In this document: positions 21,123-32,476 of the stretch, in pieces
Layout of the letters: the number at the start of each line of letters is the position of its first letter
Position numbering within the stretch: the stretch's first letter is position 1
Assembly: GCA_911728435.2 (NCBI GenBank)
Contig: OU452207.1
Coordinates: forward strand, 15,029,682-15,093,681
Direction of reading: 5' to 3'
Source of the DNA: Apoderus coryli
Taxonomy: Eukaryota > Arthropoda > Insecta > Coleoptera > Attelabidae
DNA length: 64,000 nt
Notes under the pieces: generated by a model
Database searches by the model: none
Told to the model about the DNA's origin: nothing
The model's input: the letters and a program-made list of their open reading frames with translations, nothing else
Translations under genes and position numbers: made by a program

Positions 21123-21508
21123 TGTATATCTAAACAATATATGTGCATCTATATTATAGGCCTCCATTGCCGGAACACGTGTTCTATATATATATAAACT
21201 ATTTATGTACATCTATCTTAGTGGCATCTGCTTTTTGTTAATAGCAAAATTTACATTTAGTGTATATTATTTATACAAACATACGTTTTAATCGCCTCCG
21301 CTGTCATATTTTTATAACTAAATACGACTCCATTATTGCAATTGTATTGTCGACGAGTTGTATATCAATGAATTATTTACATTCATCTTATGGGTCTCCA
21401 TTTTTTACAATCTCTCGCTTTTTTTTATACTGAAATTCTTCTTCATTGATTTTATTATTGTATATAGATAATTTATGTGCATTTAACTTATTGGCCTTTA
21501 TTTTTACA
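21123..21508 (+). repeat. Degenerate minisatellite, five units
   Basis: Five diverged copies of a TATATnnAATnATTTATGTnCAT...GCCTCCATTTTT pattern start near 21123, 21186, 21260, 21358 and 21459, about 63-101 bp apart. The order of words is kept although the spacing varies. Confidence 0.5.
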
Positions 21509-21754
21509 TAAAAAATAAAGTATTGTTTTCTTAGTTATTAGTAATTCAAAATGATTGAAAAGAAGCAAATTTTAAATTTGGAATTTCAACACAATACAAA
21601 ATTAATAATCATATTCATATTACTCAATTAGTACAAATATTAAACATTGAAACAACACGGTAACTACTCGTATATTTTCTTCGCTGATAATTTTATTTGA
21701 CAATAATGTAATGTAATGTAAGGTAGGTACTCCATTATAAGGAATCCTTGTTTA

Positions 21755-21845
21755 CTAGAGTCAACCAACATCGTGACAGAAGATCAACGGAAACAGTGGT
21801 CAGTTCATTCGGTCGAATTATAAAAGTTTAAATGGTTGACTCTAG
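21755..21845. repeat. Small inverted repeat
   Basis: CTAGAGTCAACCA at 21755-21767 and its exact reverse complement at 21833-21845 flank a 65-base loop. It could be a MITE remnant or chance. Confidence 0.5.
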
Positions 21846-22662
21846 ACATTTTTCTAACTTCATGTATTCTCTCTTACCATATGTTACATTTACGTGTTTA
21901 CGGTGTTTTTACTTTTGTTATTTTTTATTTTATTCATGCCTTCTGGTTTTAAAGCCAAATAGTTACGGTTAACATTAGTACATCATACAAAATTGACCCG
22001 AGACTTACTATGTCCATTTCAGCTGCTTATGATAGCCTTTATTAATATAACTTAATTTAAGTCAAAGTCATGTCAAAGTAACATAATATATTAAATCCTA
22101 CACACCTTTTAACGCAATTGCTCTTTCCTTAAAATTATTTTCAGAAGTAGTAGTAGTTTTAAACCGAAACAATATACTCAAAATTTTTGTATTATAGGAG
22201 TGATCAATTTGAAGTTATTTATTTAGTTATAATAGATGTGGCATTGATTTAAAAAAAAAGTATTTTTTGTAATGAACTCAAACCCAAAGAAAAATAAATA
22301 AACAAGAACAATATATGTAAGAACAGGATGGAATGAATGGATTAAAAATGTGCGAAGGAAACTATATTTGTTCGACTAAAATATGGCTATAAAGTTGTTG
22401 TCCCGGAAAAAATTGTGCGTCAAAGGATCCGAGAAAAGTACCAATTAAGAATTATCTATGATTATGGGAAATTATATCTTAAGACAAAAGAAATTCGAAG
22501 TCACTCCCATAAAAAGAGAAATATATTATAAAATTTGGTTTATGAACAAAGTACTATTTTCGACCTTGGTAATTAGCTACTGTTAAGTAACAAATAGATT
22601 CTTGCGCCAAGCAAATTTTAAAATAAAACTGAAAAAACTATGTGTTTATTATTGGCCAACTA

Positions 22663-22902
22663 GTACGTGGAGCCCAGTGCAACTAGCGGACAAGTACGTG
22701 TGTTGCTATGACAGGTTGAGAAATCAAATATACTTTACAATACCTAAAATAAATAATTCTACCGACGAAATATACACATGAAGGTTTACGATATATGTTA
22801 GCTGGTATCATTAGCCACCAGTAACGTTGCCAAATTTAGGAGGCTAATATGTGTACTTACACGTGGAGCCCAGTGCAACTAGCGCACAAGTAAGTGTGTA
22901 TA
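22663..22902 (+). repeat. Direct repeat pair, 198 bp apart
   Basis: CGTGGAGCCCAGTGCAACTA and the following 15-20 bases occur near 22667 and again near 22865 with few changes. The second copy lies just before a PLE-like hammerhead fragment. Confidence 0.7.
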
Positions 22903-22986
22903 TCTGAGTATGTCTAACGCGCCACGTGGTGGAATTTTTTCAAACCCGGTTGTATATCTGTATGTGTGTATACTACCCAGTGGCCA

Positions 22987-23029
22987 GCCAAACATGTTTC
23001 GGAACTTCACTGTTCCATCTTCAGTGGCG
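22987..23029 (-). ncRNA. Orphan hammerhead-like motif (PLE2-related)
   Basis: The minus strand reads GCCA, core CTGAAGA, an extra T, GGAAC/GTTCC stem II, GAAA, palindrome ACATGT, GTT and TGGC. It is closely related to the motif in the PLE2 pseudo-LTRs but has no PLE coding region beside it. The stretch 23030-23390 is AT-rich with no gene. Confidence 0.55.
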
Positions 23030-23399
23030 TTACAACCTTACAAAGAATTCTTACCCATTATATTGGCTTATGTTGTAGATTCAAACATATATACACACAT
23101 TCTGTGAAAAATTTACTTCAATCATGAGGTCAGTTTTTAAATAAAATATAATTGAAACTTAAAATCTACTATATCATTATGTGAACATTAAACACTGTAA
23201 TATACTATTTAAGGTGAAAGGTTTCTTTTTGTAAAATATTACAATAAAGATTTTGAAAAAATATAATTAATAATTATTTTGGTCCTTTAGTTGGTAATTA
23301 TAGAATATGTTTGTTTATTTATCTATTACGAAAATCTAAAAACAATTACAAAACATGTATTTATTTTATTAGTTATAATTACTATGCGAAGTATTAACT

Positions 23400-24389
23400 T
23401 GCATTCTGATTTAGTAATTCAATTTCCAGCTTCCGTTTCTCCACTTCAAGTTTATGAATTTCGTGCATATTTTTCATCTTTAATTGTTATCTACTTCATT
23501 CCTTTTCTCTCCATCTTCTATGCATTTTCTTTGAAAATTTATTAGTTCGAGCTTGGCCTCAGACAAAGCTTTAATCCGACTCCTATAGTCTTCAATTGAC
23601 TGAGCTTTTCTTTTAGGTGTACGAGCAACTAAAAAAATACATTAATCATTTCTGAGTGTCTTAATTTTGATGTACTACCTGATTGTTTTTCGCCAACTAT
23701 TTTATACAACCCCTTCGATGAAGAAGGTTGCTCTAAGCGATTCGCCAGCATTTTCTAAAATCAAATTCATTTACAAAACTAATTATTTAAAATGGTGAAT
23801 AAATAAATCTAGCTTACTTGTTAACTGTTTAGATACGGATGCTTTTAGAAAGCTGGGTGCCCAAAGGCTCCAATTATTATTTGACTCTGTAATAGTTTCT
23901 TGGCCATCATTAACATCATCCATGACGTACAATATAAAAGCTTCATTTTCTAAGGTTAAAATGAGTTTGTTTACCTATATGTAACTAGTAACAAGGTAAA
24001 TTGCTTAGGTATATTCCCAATTTCTCCTATTACTTGATATCGCCTCCACTGCCGTTGACTATCTAGATCACGGTCGTTATTATAGCGATTTTCAAAACCC
24101 GTAACACACCTATTATCGACCTAATGTCTAAATCGATTTCGCTGATGTCTTGAATATTTCTTGTTTTTCAGCTGCAAACTTCTCTTTAGTATGTTTTTTT
24201 AAATTCTCCCATTTTCGTGGCTCTCTTCCAGACCGTTCATTAAATTCTTTTGTTAATTTAGCCCAAGCAAATTCATTTTCCTTCCATGTCGCAGCATCGC
24301 TCTTTTTAGACTCCACTGTGTCCTTAAATTTTTCAATTAGAGCAACTAATATGGTCACTTCCTCTCCGGTAAAATTTAATATAGGAATT
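23400..24389 (-). pseudogene. zeste/Myb-SANT-like gene fragment with small introns
   Basis: The minus strand at 24119-24378 encodes NFTGEEVTILVALIEKFKDT and DAATWKENEFAWAKLTKEFN, a Myb/SANT-like DNA-binding domain of the zeste type found in host and Harbinger-associated insect proteins. Further down are SNNNWSLWAPSFLKASVSKQ, NRLEQPSSSKGLYKIVGEKQ and VARTPKRKAQSIEDYRSRIK, then a C-terminal helix (HKLEVEKRKLEIELL). Introns with GT-AG ends fit at 23755-23817 (63 bp) and 23629-23678 (50 bp). The link between 24119 and 23930 is unclear and stops occur in the last exon, so a decayed copy is likely. PLE2 sits just upstream. Confidence 0.55.
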
Positions 24390-24405
24390 CTAAGACAAAA
24401 TGTCG

Positions 24406-24741
24406 TTTACAAAACAAAGACGTCTACTCCACAAAATGTTTTATATTGATATTCACTTAGCCAAACATGTTTCGGAACTCACTGTTCCATCATCAGTGGC
24501 TTTAATAAGCTTTTACAAAAATCTTACCTACTGTCTAAGCCGTATACATAGATTTTCGAAACATGAATACTAGAATAGACAAAAGAAAAATCAGAGTCAA
24601 GCAGTTATACAATGCTAACAAAACACTTACCATTTTGTGAAAACTATTCAATAGTATAAAAAATAATTGAGGTCAAATGATAACATTTTTAAAATTTAGA
24701 AAACTTCAAAATTAATTACACGAATTGCAAACAGTAAATTT
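24406..24741 (-). repeat. PLE2 3' pseudo-LTR
   Basis: Direct repeat of 36776-37111 with roughly a dozen differences. It contains a hammerhead motif. Confidence 0.85.
24459..24502 (-). ncRNA. Hammerhead ribozyme motif in PLE2 3' pLTR
   Basis: The minus strand reads stem I AGCCA, core CTGATGA, extra T, stem II GGAAC-agtga-GTTCC, core GAAA, palindromic stem III ACATGT, GTT, then TGGCT closing stem I. All core bases are present. Confidence 0.65.
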
Positions 24742-25288
24742 TATAGTGAAAGAGTAATGTAAATGTTTTTTCTTGTAAATCATTTCTATTAAAGATCTTT
24801 GAAAATATATTTATGTAGTTCTGATTTCAACCAAATTCGGTGTAGAGTGTGTCAGGTTTTTATAAATTAGGAGTGTCTAGTTAAACACGGAAGTTAGTTG
24901 AACAAAATTCTACATTTACAAGAAGTAACGTTGAAAAAAGGGGGTGCCGAGGCCTAATCGTTCGAAGACAAACCCCTATATGTATGTTTAAAGTGGTAGG
25001 GAGATTGTAGTAATTAATCCATCAAAATTGAAACAAAAGCCTGAAAACAGACTTAAGCACTGCGCTACGAGTGGTGGTTAGGGTTGGTGTTGGTGTATTA
25101 GCGAAAATTGGTGTTGTGCTGGGTGTAGCAGGAGATATAAAGGAAGAAGAAGAATAGTTAGTCAACTGTCGTTGGGGTGATATGTCAACATGTCATGACG
25201 TTGAATGTAAAATGTGAGGTTATGTGTGAAAATGGGGTACTTGTTATTGTTAGAGGACTATGAAATGGGTGGAACTGAACGTTGGGAA

Positions 25289-25690
25289 TTAAGTATGAAT
25301 GTTAAACGACAAAGAGTTGAAGAATGGTAGGCAATCGAATTCTAGTTGGTCGTTTACGCAGGTATAATTAGGATCATGTTTGTAATTATTAATTTCTAGG
25401 GCCTCCAACATATTCAGTAGGGTGCTTTTAGGGCAGGAATGGAGCATTTTGGAGTTGGTATGTATGGAAAATGAGTGCCTGTCATTCACAATGTGGTTAG
25501 CAAAGGCCGAAGTGGCATTGATCCCGTCCAGGTTACCTCGGGTAGCTTTATCTATGATTTGGGAATGTTTTTTAATACGTGTTTCCAAGTTACGGCCAGT
25601 TTGGCCTACGTATATAGTGTTGCAATTATTGGTACCACACTGTAGAAGATATACACCTGATTTCTGTTCTGTTATTATTTCTGGGTACAC
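25289..25690 (-). pseudogene. PLE2 GIY-YIG endonuclease domain
   Basis: The C-terminal nuclease of the PLE protein. GVYLLQCGTNNCNTIYVGQT carries the GIY-YIG signature in PLE form, with a Cys pair between the two halves, followed by RNLETRIKKH and, further on, FANHIVNDRHSF. It cuts target DNA for priming. It lies in a different phase from the RT piece that it overlaps at 25675-25690, so a frameshift separates them. Confidence 0.85.
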
Positions 25691-26764
25691 GATGTGGGAG
25701 ACTTGCTATTATCAAGAAAACTACCTATAGTGTGGCAAGTTTTAAAACAGACTTGAATATTGTTGGAGGTGAAAAGCTTTTTAATGGAATACATGAACGG
25801 TCCTATATAAGTGAGTGCATAATATTTGGTTGCTCTAACTGTGTCATTCAAGGCAAGACCTTTGAAAGTGTGTTTGGTTAGCTGTTTGTAATATATTTTG
25901 TTGATGGTAGAAACTGGATAGTGGTTGGACTTGGCAATGTAGTGAATGGTTGACAGTTCATTGTTAAAATCAATTTGGGACATTGGGATGTTAAAGAGAC
26001 GGTGTAAATAAGATTCAAAAACAGAAAACTTGTGTGTAGATGGGTGGTTAGAAAAGTAATCAATAACGGCATCTGTAGATGTGGGCTTGCGATAGATAGA
26101 GAACTTAAGTTTGGTATTGTCTCTTTGTATTTTAAGATCTAAGTAAGGTAGTGAGTAGTTTGTTTCTTTTTCGACAGTAAATTTGATGCGATCATGGAGA
26201 GAATTCATGAACTCCAGAGGAATGGCAATATCTTGATCGGAGCCTTGATATAAACAGAGGATATCATCTGCGTATCTCCCAAAGAAGAGAATTTTGGGGC
26301 CATGAATACTGCTAGAAACAATCTTTTTGTCTATACACCTCAGCGAGAAAGGATGATATGCTGTTACCCATTCCGAGTGCATCAAGCTGTCTATAGTACT
26401 TACCATTAAACAGAAAGAAGTTTTGTTCTAGGTTAATTTTTAATAAACTATGTAAGTTGTTAATATCGGATATATTTAAGTTCGACTTTGCAATTAAAAG
26501 ATCTCTCACCATGTCTAAACTTTCATTAACTGGAATACTGCTGTATAGATTTTTAACGTCAAAAGAAACGAGCCTGGAATCTACAGGGCATTGTATATTT
26601 TTTATTTGTTGGACTAAGTCAAAAGAATTTTTAACTGAGTACTCTGATTTGAAATTTGTCTTATCTTTAAGTATGAAATTCAACCATTTAGATAATTTTG
26701 CGGCAGGAGTGCCAGAGAAACAGACTATCGGACGAGCAGATATTATTGGTTTGTGTATTTTCAA
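25675..26764 (-). pseudogene. PLE2 reverse transcriptase, two phases
   Basis: RT of the Penelope type. Upstream part (26312-26764): KIHKPIISARPIVCFSGTPA, SRLVSFDVKNLYSSIP with the first Asp, and YYRQLDALGMGNSIS. Downstream part (25675-26406): FFGRYADDILCLY with the catalytic Asp pair, YLDLKIQRDN, and KPTSTDAVIDYFSNHPSTHK. A frameshift between about 26312 and 26406 breaks the ORF. The catalytic residues are kept. Confidence 0.87.
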
Positions 26765-26936
26765 AAGGGCTCTGAGTTAGGGAGTTTTGATGTTCATGCA
26801 TGATAGTCTGAATTTATTAGTTCCTAGGGTGTTTAGGGTGTCTTTGTAGGAGTTGAGGATTTTGTTAAATTTGGTGTGGTATTGCTTGGTCGGGTCTGTT
26901 GAGATGACTGTAAAATCAGGGTTATTTAAGAAGTCT

Positions 26937-27375
26937 TCAACTTTTTTCACATATCACTATTGTGTCTCCTTTATCGGCACGTGATATGACAAGATCGTCT
27001 ACGGACACTTTATGCTTGCTGGATTTTAATATTCTCGTTTCAGTCAAGTTATTTTTATTCTGGTAGTTTTTATAGTGATTATATGCGTTATTAATATGTT
27101 GAGAAACACCCGCCCTTATAACTTCTTTGTTAGTAGGATCAGCCATCTCAATAATAGACTCATACTCGGCCGCAGTTACATTCATAGTATGCTTGTTAAC
27201 GGGAATGAAGTTATTGAATTTAAAACTCTGGTCTGGATTAATATATAATAATTCAAATAAATTGTCACGGTTTATTGTGCTCCAGCAAATTTGCATGTTT
27301 CTTATGGTTAAAGTCATCAAAAAAATTCAAACGAAAACGTGAATTATTCAGTGAAGTGTTCTCTAACCCAATCTG
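26937..27375 (-). pseudogene. PLE2 N-terminal domain, distal part
   Basis: Includes FVIPVNKHT-like conserved residues (FKFNNFIPVNKHTMNV), a charged helical stretch and VDDLVISRADKGDTIVICEK, the conserved KADKGN-type motif just before RT. The region 26765-26936 continues to RT (NNPDFTVISTDPTKQYHTKF, LGTNKFRLSCM) with phase changes. The right limit is the LINE-E insertion near 27380. Confidence 0.75.
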
Positions 27376-27529
27376 GAGAAAATTGTGAGTTTAATTCATT
27401 TATTACGTCAAAAACCAGTAAATTAAGTCTTATTTGCACATCACATTAACAGAATAAACTTATCATAAAAATTTTTTCGGCTCGGTGTGTGTTGGTTGCA
27501 CCAACAAAGTTTGTTTTCTACAATTTAAC

Positions 27530-28368
27530 ATGTCTAATTTTGATAAGCAACAAGAAGAGTGGTTATTCAACATAATAACTAAGGCTAATAGTCAGCAAAC
27601 TGAAATTATTAAAAAGGAATTGCGTGAGGAAATTTGTAACGAACTTCTTGGCAGTCTCAATGGGATTTCAGATAGAGTAACAAAGGTGCAACACGACATA
27701 GAAGATATACAAAGCCGCTGTGTCTCTTTAGAACGCAAAAATAGAAAAAATAATATTATCATTTTTGGCTTAAACGCTAAAAAAGAGACATTGCTAAGTG
27801 AAACAATCACAACCTTGAATTCTCTGTTGGGAACTTCAGTAACGGACGCCGACATTAATAATATCTATACAGTTGGAACATCACCTTGCCCGCCAATAAT
27901 TGTACAGTTCCTGTCATTCTTAAAAAAGATTAGCTTTCTGCAAGGTACCCAAAAACTGAAAGGTACTGGCATCAGCATTTCGAACGACTTATCGAAAGAA
28001 GACCGAGGTATACAGAAAACGTTAGTAAAACACTTAAAAGAAGCTCGAAGACAGAATCTTAGTGCAAAAATTAAACGCTCTCAGTTGATAGTGGGTTCGG
28101 ATATATATTCCGTTGATGAATTAAGGGCTTTAGAGGAGGATACTGACACTGGTGCGACTGGCGGCGAAGGAATATCACTAAATGACGCAGTCGGAATAAA
28201 TCAGGATTCAAAACGCTGAATACAACAACTAACAGTATTGAAAATCAAGAACAAGTACAGAAGAAACGAAAATTGAAATGTCTTTACAGTCCAAAATTGA
28301 AGCTCGATGCTAATGGTAGCTCTGGTGCAAGTAGACTACTCAGAAGTAAATCGAATAAAAGCCAGTAG
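27530..28368 (+). pseudogene. LINE-E ORF1 protein (coiled coil plus RRM-like)
   Basis: RNA-binding ORF1 protein. It starts MSNFDKQQEEWLFNIITKAN, followed by a coiled coil (about residues 20-75), RKNRKNNIIIFGLNAKKE (RRM-like entry), DINNIYTVGT and ISISNDLSKEDRG. It is clearly related to LINE-C ORF1 at 60429-61211 (RKVRKNNIVIYGAK, DINNIYTLGK, ISISDDLCKQDLE). The frame stops at 28219, but a shifted frame to 28368 restores the family C-terminus (YSPKLKLDANGSSGASRLLR), so one frameshift occurred late. Confidence 0.82.
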
Positions 28369-28542
28369 TGAATACGGTCTAGTTTTTGTATTCGTTTTTT
28401 TTTGTTAATATCAAAATAATTTAAAATTTAAATATTTCCTATAAATTCATATTATCTACATGAACAAATATTAATAGAACATTTTTAAGCATTAAGTCTT
28501 GTATTTTTATTATTCGAGTATCTTTGATTGTATTATACGGAT

Positions 28543-29582
28543 ATGAAGATTGTAAGTGTAAATATAAGGTCACTTTTACCGAAAATAGCAGAGTTCAGAC
28601 AAATTGTCTTTGATGGCGGGTATGACGTAATTACGGTTACTGAAACATGGCTGTCACGAGATATCCAGGACAGCAGGGTGGCATTGACTGGCTATAAACT
28701 ATACAGAAATGACCGAGATCAAGGGGAGGGGGAGTGGCAATCTATATCAGGGAAAATCTATTTTCTAAGGCTTCCAAGATTACGTCTTTGAATTTTTGTG
28801 AATCAGAACAGCTTTGGTTGTCGGTGTTATTGGGAAAGTTTAAATTCTGTTTGGGAGTCATCTATAGACCCCCTCACTCAAACTGTTTAAATTTCTTGCA
28901 GAATTTGGACGACTGTCTTAATTTGGTATCTTTGGATTGCGACAATATTATCTGTACACGTGACATTAACTTGAATCTACTTCATTTCAGTAAATCAGCT
29001 GAGCTTTTTGATAGTATTTTGAACACCCATAATTTAAGGCAACTGGTACAGGAACCTACCCGTGTTAGCAATATAAGTATCAGCTTGATCGATATCATAA
29101 TATGCTCAGCGGAAATCAAAATTACAGAGGTATTTGTCAATAATTTAAACCATATATCGGATCATTGCTTGGTGGGTTGCACGCTTAAGAACATAAATAG
29201 TCAAAGATACATAAATACATACATAACTTATCGCTGCTTCAAACATTTCAATTACAGTAGTTTTAAAGATGACTTAACATTTCTACCATTTGAATCATTA
29301 ATTTATATAAATGATATAGATTTAAAAGTTCATAAAATGAATGAATTGATGACTGAAGTTTTTGATAGGCATGCACCGCTAAAGACAATCCGGCTCACCA
29401 AAAAGAGAGCACCTTGGTTGACTGATACTGATAATAATACTGATAATAATTCTGATGCAACGTTTGAGGGATAAAGCTTTAACTAGATATAAAAAGAGTA
29501 AAAATCAAAATCACTGGGCATACTACAAACAACTAAGAAATTATGTAAAATCTTCTATTGAAAGGGAAAAGAAGTCATATTT
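28543..29582 (+). pseudogene. LINE-E endonuclease
   Basis: Starts MKIVSVNIRSLLPKIAEF. Motifs: TVTETWLS, YRNDRDQ, then a frameshift in a G-rich run near 28722. The second phase continues VAIYIRENLF-like residues, LGVIYRPPHS, TRDINLNLL (Gly of GDxN changed to Arg) and the catalytic ISDHCLVG. A third change near 29440-29460 leads into LRDKALTRYKKSK and NYVKSSIEREKKSYF, where the Sola-like element interrupts. Nicks target DNA in live relatives. Confidence 0.85.
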
Positions 29583-29586
29583 CGTG
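29583..29586. other. TSD of the Sola-like element, left copy
   Basis: CGTG at the left edge against CGCG at 32853-32856, a 4-bp duplication with one change. Confidence 0.5.
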
Positions 29587-30057
29587 GGTGATCTGGCAAA
29601 AGCTCCTATCTGACATTTTTTTCAGAAATGAGATTTTTGTGTATTTACAATTGTATAATTATTACGCTTAAGTCGGCAGAATATCCTATACGAATAAAAT
29701 TCGAGCAAGCTCAAATCTGAAATAATCAAAACCTCCTATCTCTAGTCAGTTGTTAATAAGATACAAAAACTCCTATGTGCACATCTTTGCAGAAAATCAA
29801 AACAGCCTATATGTAGTCAGCTGTGAATAAGGATCAAAATCTCCTATCTACGTAGTACATACCACGTTGTATCACTACACGCAGTGTTTGATTGTACCTA
29901 TTTTCTTAAAAAACTGCTTTTATAGGAAGTTTGTGTGATGTTTTGCTGTAAATATTATACAAATATAGTTCTGCGACTATTAATATCAGATTATAAGTTC
30001 AATTTACATTAATTTAAGCAATATAGTCCATTCCAGGGTGCTTATAACCTAAAAAAT

Positions 30058-30169
30058 ATGATTTCCCGGTCTAAAAAGCTTGTTGAATTAGCGAGAGCTA
30101 GAACATCTCCAGATTTGGAAGGAACCATGGTTTCTACACCTAATCCTCATCAATTTTGTGTAGCACCAA
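30058..30169 (+). CDS. Transposase exon 1 of the Sola-like element
   Basis: An ATG at 30058 opens MISRSKKLVELARARTSPDL. The exon ends at a good donor (CCAA/GTAAGT) at 30169. Joining to the acceptor TTGTTTTAG at 30296 keeps the phase of the long downstream frame, giving a 127-base intron (30170-30296). The exon call rests on splice signals and phase, not on a transcript. Confidence 0.6.
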
Positions 30170-30296
30170 GTAAGTATCACCATAAACCTAAGTATTCGTA
30201 AAAAGTACTAGATATAATATTAATTTTGTGCTCTAAAATTGCACCTCTGATTTTTTCTTGTTGTGTTGCCGTTCCATATTATTACCATTGTTTTAG

Positions 30297-32476
30297 TTAG
30301 CACAGAAGAAACGACATCAGATAACTTGAACGAACTACCAATTGTTTTAGCTGAAAATTTTGACTTTCCCATAAGCAGCGGCACAGGTATTATGACAGGG
30401 GACATCGTGATTGAACAAAACGTGATCATAGAGGAAACTATGGAAATTATAGGAGCCATTTCAGAAAACATCAATGCGAGTAAGTGTTACCATATTTTTT
30501 GCGCCACTTTGGAAAGTATGTACCCATTTCCATTTGCAGGTACGGACCCAATGTTAATAATGGATAACAGTAATATGGCAGATGTGGAAATAAATCATAA
30601 TTATGAACAACCAAGCCACAGAAAATCCTTAAATGAGTGTGAGAATTACAGAACTGTAATTGTAAATGAGGATACCGATATTGAGCAACAATTCGATAAT
30701 GATTTTCTACCTACAGTTTCTGAGCAATCATCATTCCAAACTGTCGAGAGTAAGAATGGAGTTTTTGGGAGAGTAGAAGAAGAAATAAGTGAAGATAATG
30801 AGAATGCTGATGAAGGTAGAAAACGGCGCCTCAAAGCAAATGAGACGGAGTGGATAAGAAATAAAAATAAAGAACTCCGCATGAAAGGCAAACAATACCT
30901 TGGAATTAAAAAGAACGAAGATGGCAAACTAAAACAGAACGTAGTCAAAGCTCAAAAGGTGATAACGCCCCGATGTCAATCTAAGTTTTGCGAAAAGTCA
31001 TCAAACCGACATTGCCTCGAAATTTCTGAGCAAACCAGAAAGCAAATTTTCAAACAATTTTGGGAGTGTATGAACTGGGACCAAAGGCGGGTTTTTGTAT
31101 CTTCTAACGTATCAAAAAATGTTCCAAAACGAAAGACTGTGGAATGTTCTTCAAGAAGAGAAGGTACTTATATCTACACTTTGAATAACTTACAAATATG
31201 TCGCAAGATGTTTACGAATAGCTTGGCTATTGGTTATAAAACGGTTCAGGCATGGGTTGATCAAAGTTCTTATGGAACGCATCCTGAAAAATCAAACAGA
31301 GTGAACTTGAATCAAAGAGTTAAGGAACAATATAAAGCTCAATATGAAATCCTAAATAAATTCTTGGAAGAATTACCAAAACTGCCTGCACACTACTGCA
31401 GAAAAGACTCACTAAGGCTTTATCTTGAACCACATTTCCAGTCGTTATCTGATGTCTACAAATTATACTTGAAATATTCCGAAGAAAAAGGTGAACCAAG
31501 TCTGGCTAGGAAGTCTTTCACTAAAGTTTTTCATTCGAAAAATTTATCAGTTTACTCTCCCAAAAAGGATCAATGTAATACGTGTGTTTCTTTTAAATGC
31601 GGGAACATTTCTGAGGAAGAATACACGAAACATCAAAGAATAAAAGAGGCAGCAAGGAAAGAAAAATCTAAAGACAAAGCCATGGCAGAAGAAAAAATGT
31701 GCGTGACTATTACAGTAGACGTGCTGGCTGTTAAGCTGTCCCCATATCTTAATGCTGGAAAAATCTATTTTAAAACCAAATTATGTTGTCACAACTACAC
31801 AGTTTATAATTTGGCAACGAAAGATGTTGTTTGCTATTGGTGGTCAGAGGATCAAAACAACCAACTAGTTGCATCGACTTTCACATCATGTCTTTTAGAC
31901 TATGTTGAGCTTTGTTTGACACCTGAAAAACTACCAATAATTATTTGGTCAGATGGATGCCCTGCTCAGAACAGAAATAATATTCTTTCCAATGCTTTAT
32001 TAAATTTTGCTATGTTAAACAATGTAGAGGTGTTTCAAAAATATCTAGAACCAGGTCACACTCAAATGGAGTGTGACTCGGTTCACAGTACTATAGAAAG
32101 AAAACTGAGGAATCGTGAAATACACCTGCCTAGTGATTATGTCAGTGTGTCTAAGGAGGCTAGAGTTAAGCCATTTCCATATCAAGTGAAACTGTTGGAG
32201 TTTGGATTTTTCAAAAATTATTCAAATAATCTGAGATATCCATCAATCAGACCAGGAAAAATGGCAAAGGACCCTGTAATTAAAGACATCCGAGTTTTGA
32301 GATATTCACCGAATGGTCAAATTTCAGTTAAGCTCGATTTTGAAGATGACTTCATAGAGCTACCTTGTCGTCCAAAAAATGTTGAATTAATTTCAGATTA
32401 TCCGCACTTGCTCACAGGTCCATGTAAAATTAAAGAAATGGCAACATCTCCAAGAACTGAAAGCTGTCATTCCTAA
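30297..32476 (+). CDS. Transposase of the Sola-like element, main exon
   Basis: The open frame of about 726 residues runs to TAA at 32476. N-terminal acidic region; then a basic zone with PRCQSKFCEKSSNRHCLEIS (Cys/His, probable metal binding) and FKQFWECMNWDQRRVFV. A second Cys pair, QCNTCVSFKCGN, follows. The C-terminal half has three acidic candidates in DDE-like context: VTITVDVLAVKLSP, IIIWSDGCPAQNRNNIL and GHTQMECDSVHSTIERKL. The tail has YPSIRPGKMAKDPVIKDIRV. The motif set matches transposase-like proteins with the DUF7869-type core; the Sola assignment is inferred from this plus the 4-bp TSD. A 60-base GT-AG stretch at 30480-30539 may be a further intron. Confidence 0.8.

Larger units (their letters stand above)
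20896..22662. other. AT-rich stretch without a recognised gene
   Basis: Apart from the two repeats listed separately, only low-complexity AT-rich sequence is seen. A stretch at 22360-22560 reads partly open (KYGYKVVVPEKIVRQRI), but it has stops and no family was recognised. Confidence 0.5.

Noticed and set aside
22910..23107. Small plus-strand frame at 22.9 kb
   Set aside because: It reads through a PLE-like hammerhead fragment and has no domain.
30646..30948. Antisense frame over the Sola-like transposase
   Set aside because: Ser/Phe-rich mirror of an acidic coding stretch; no support.
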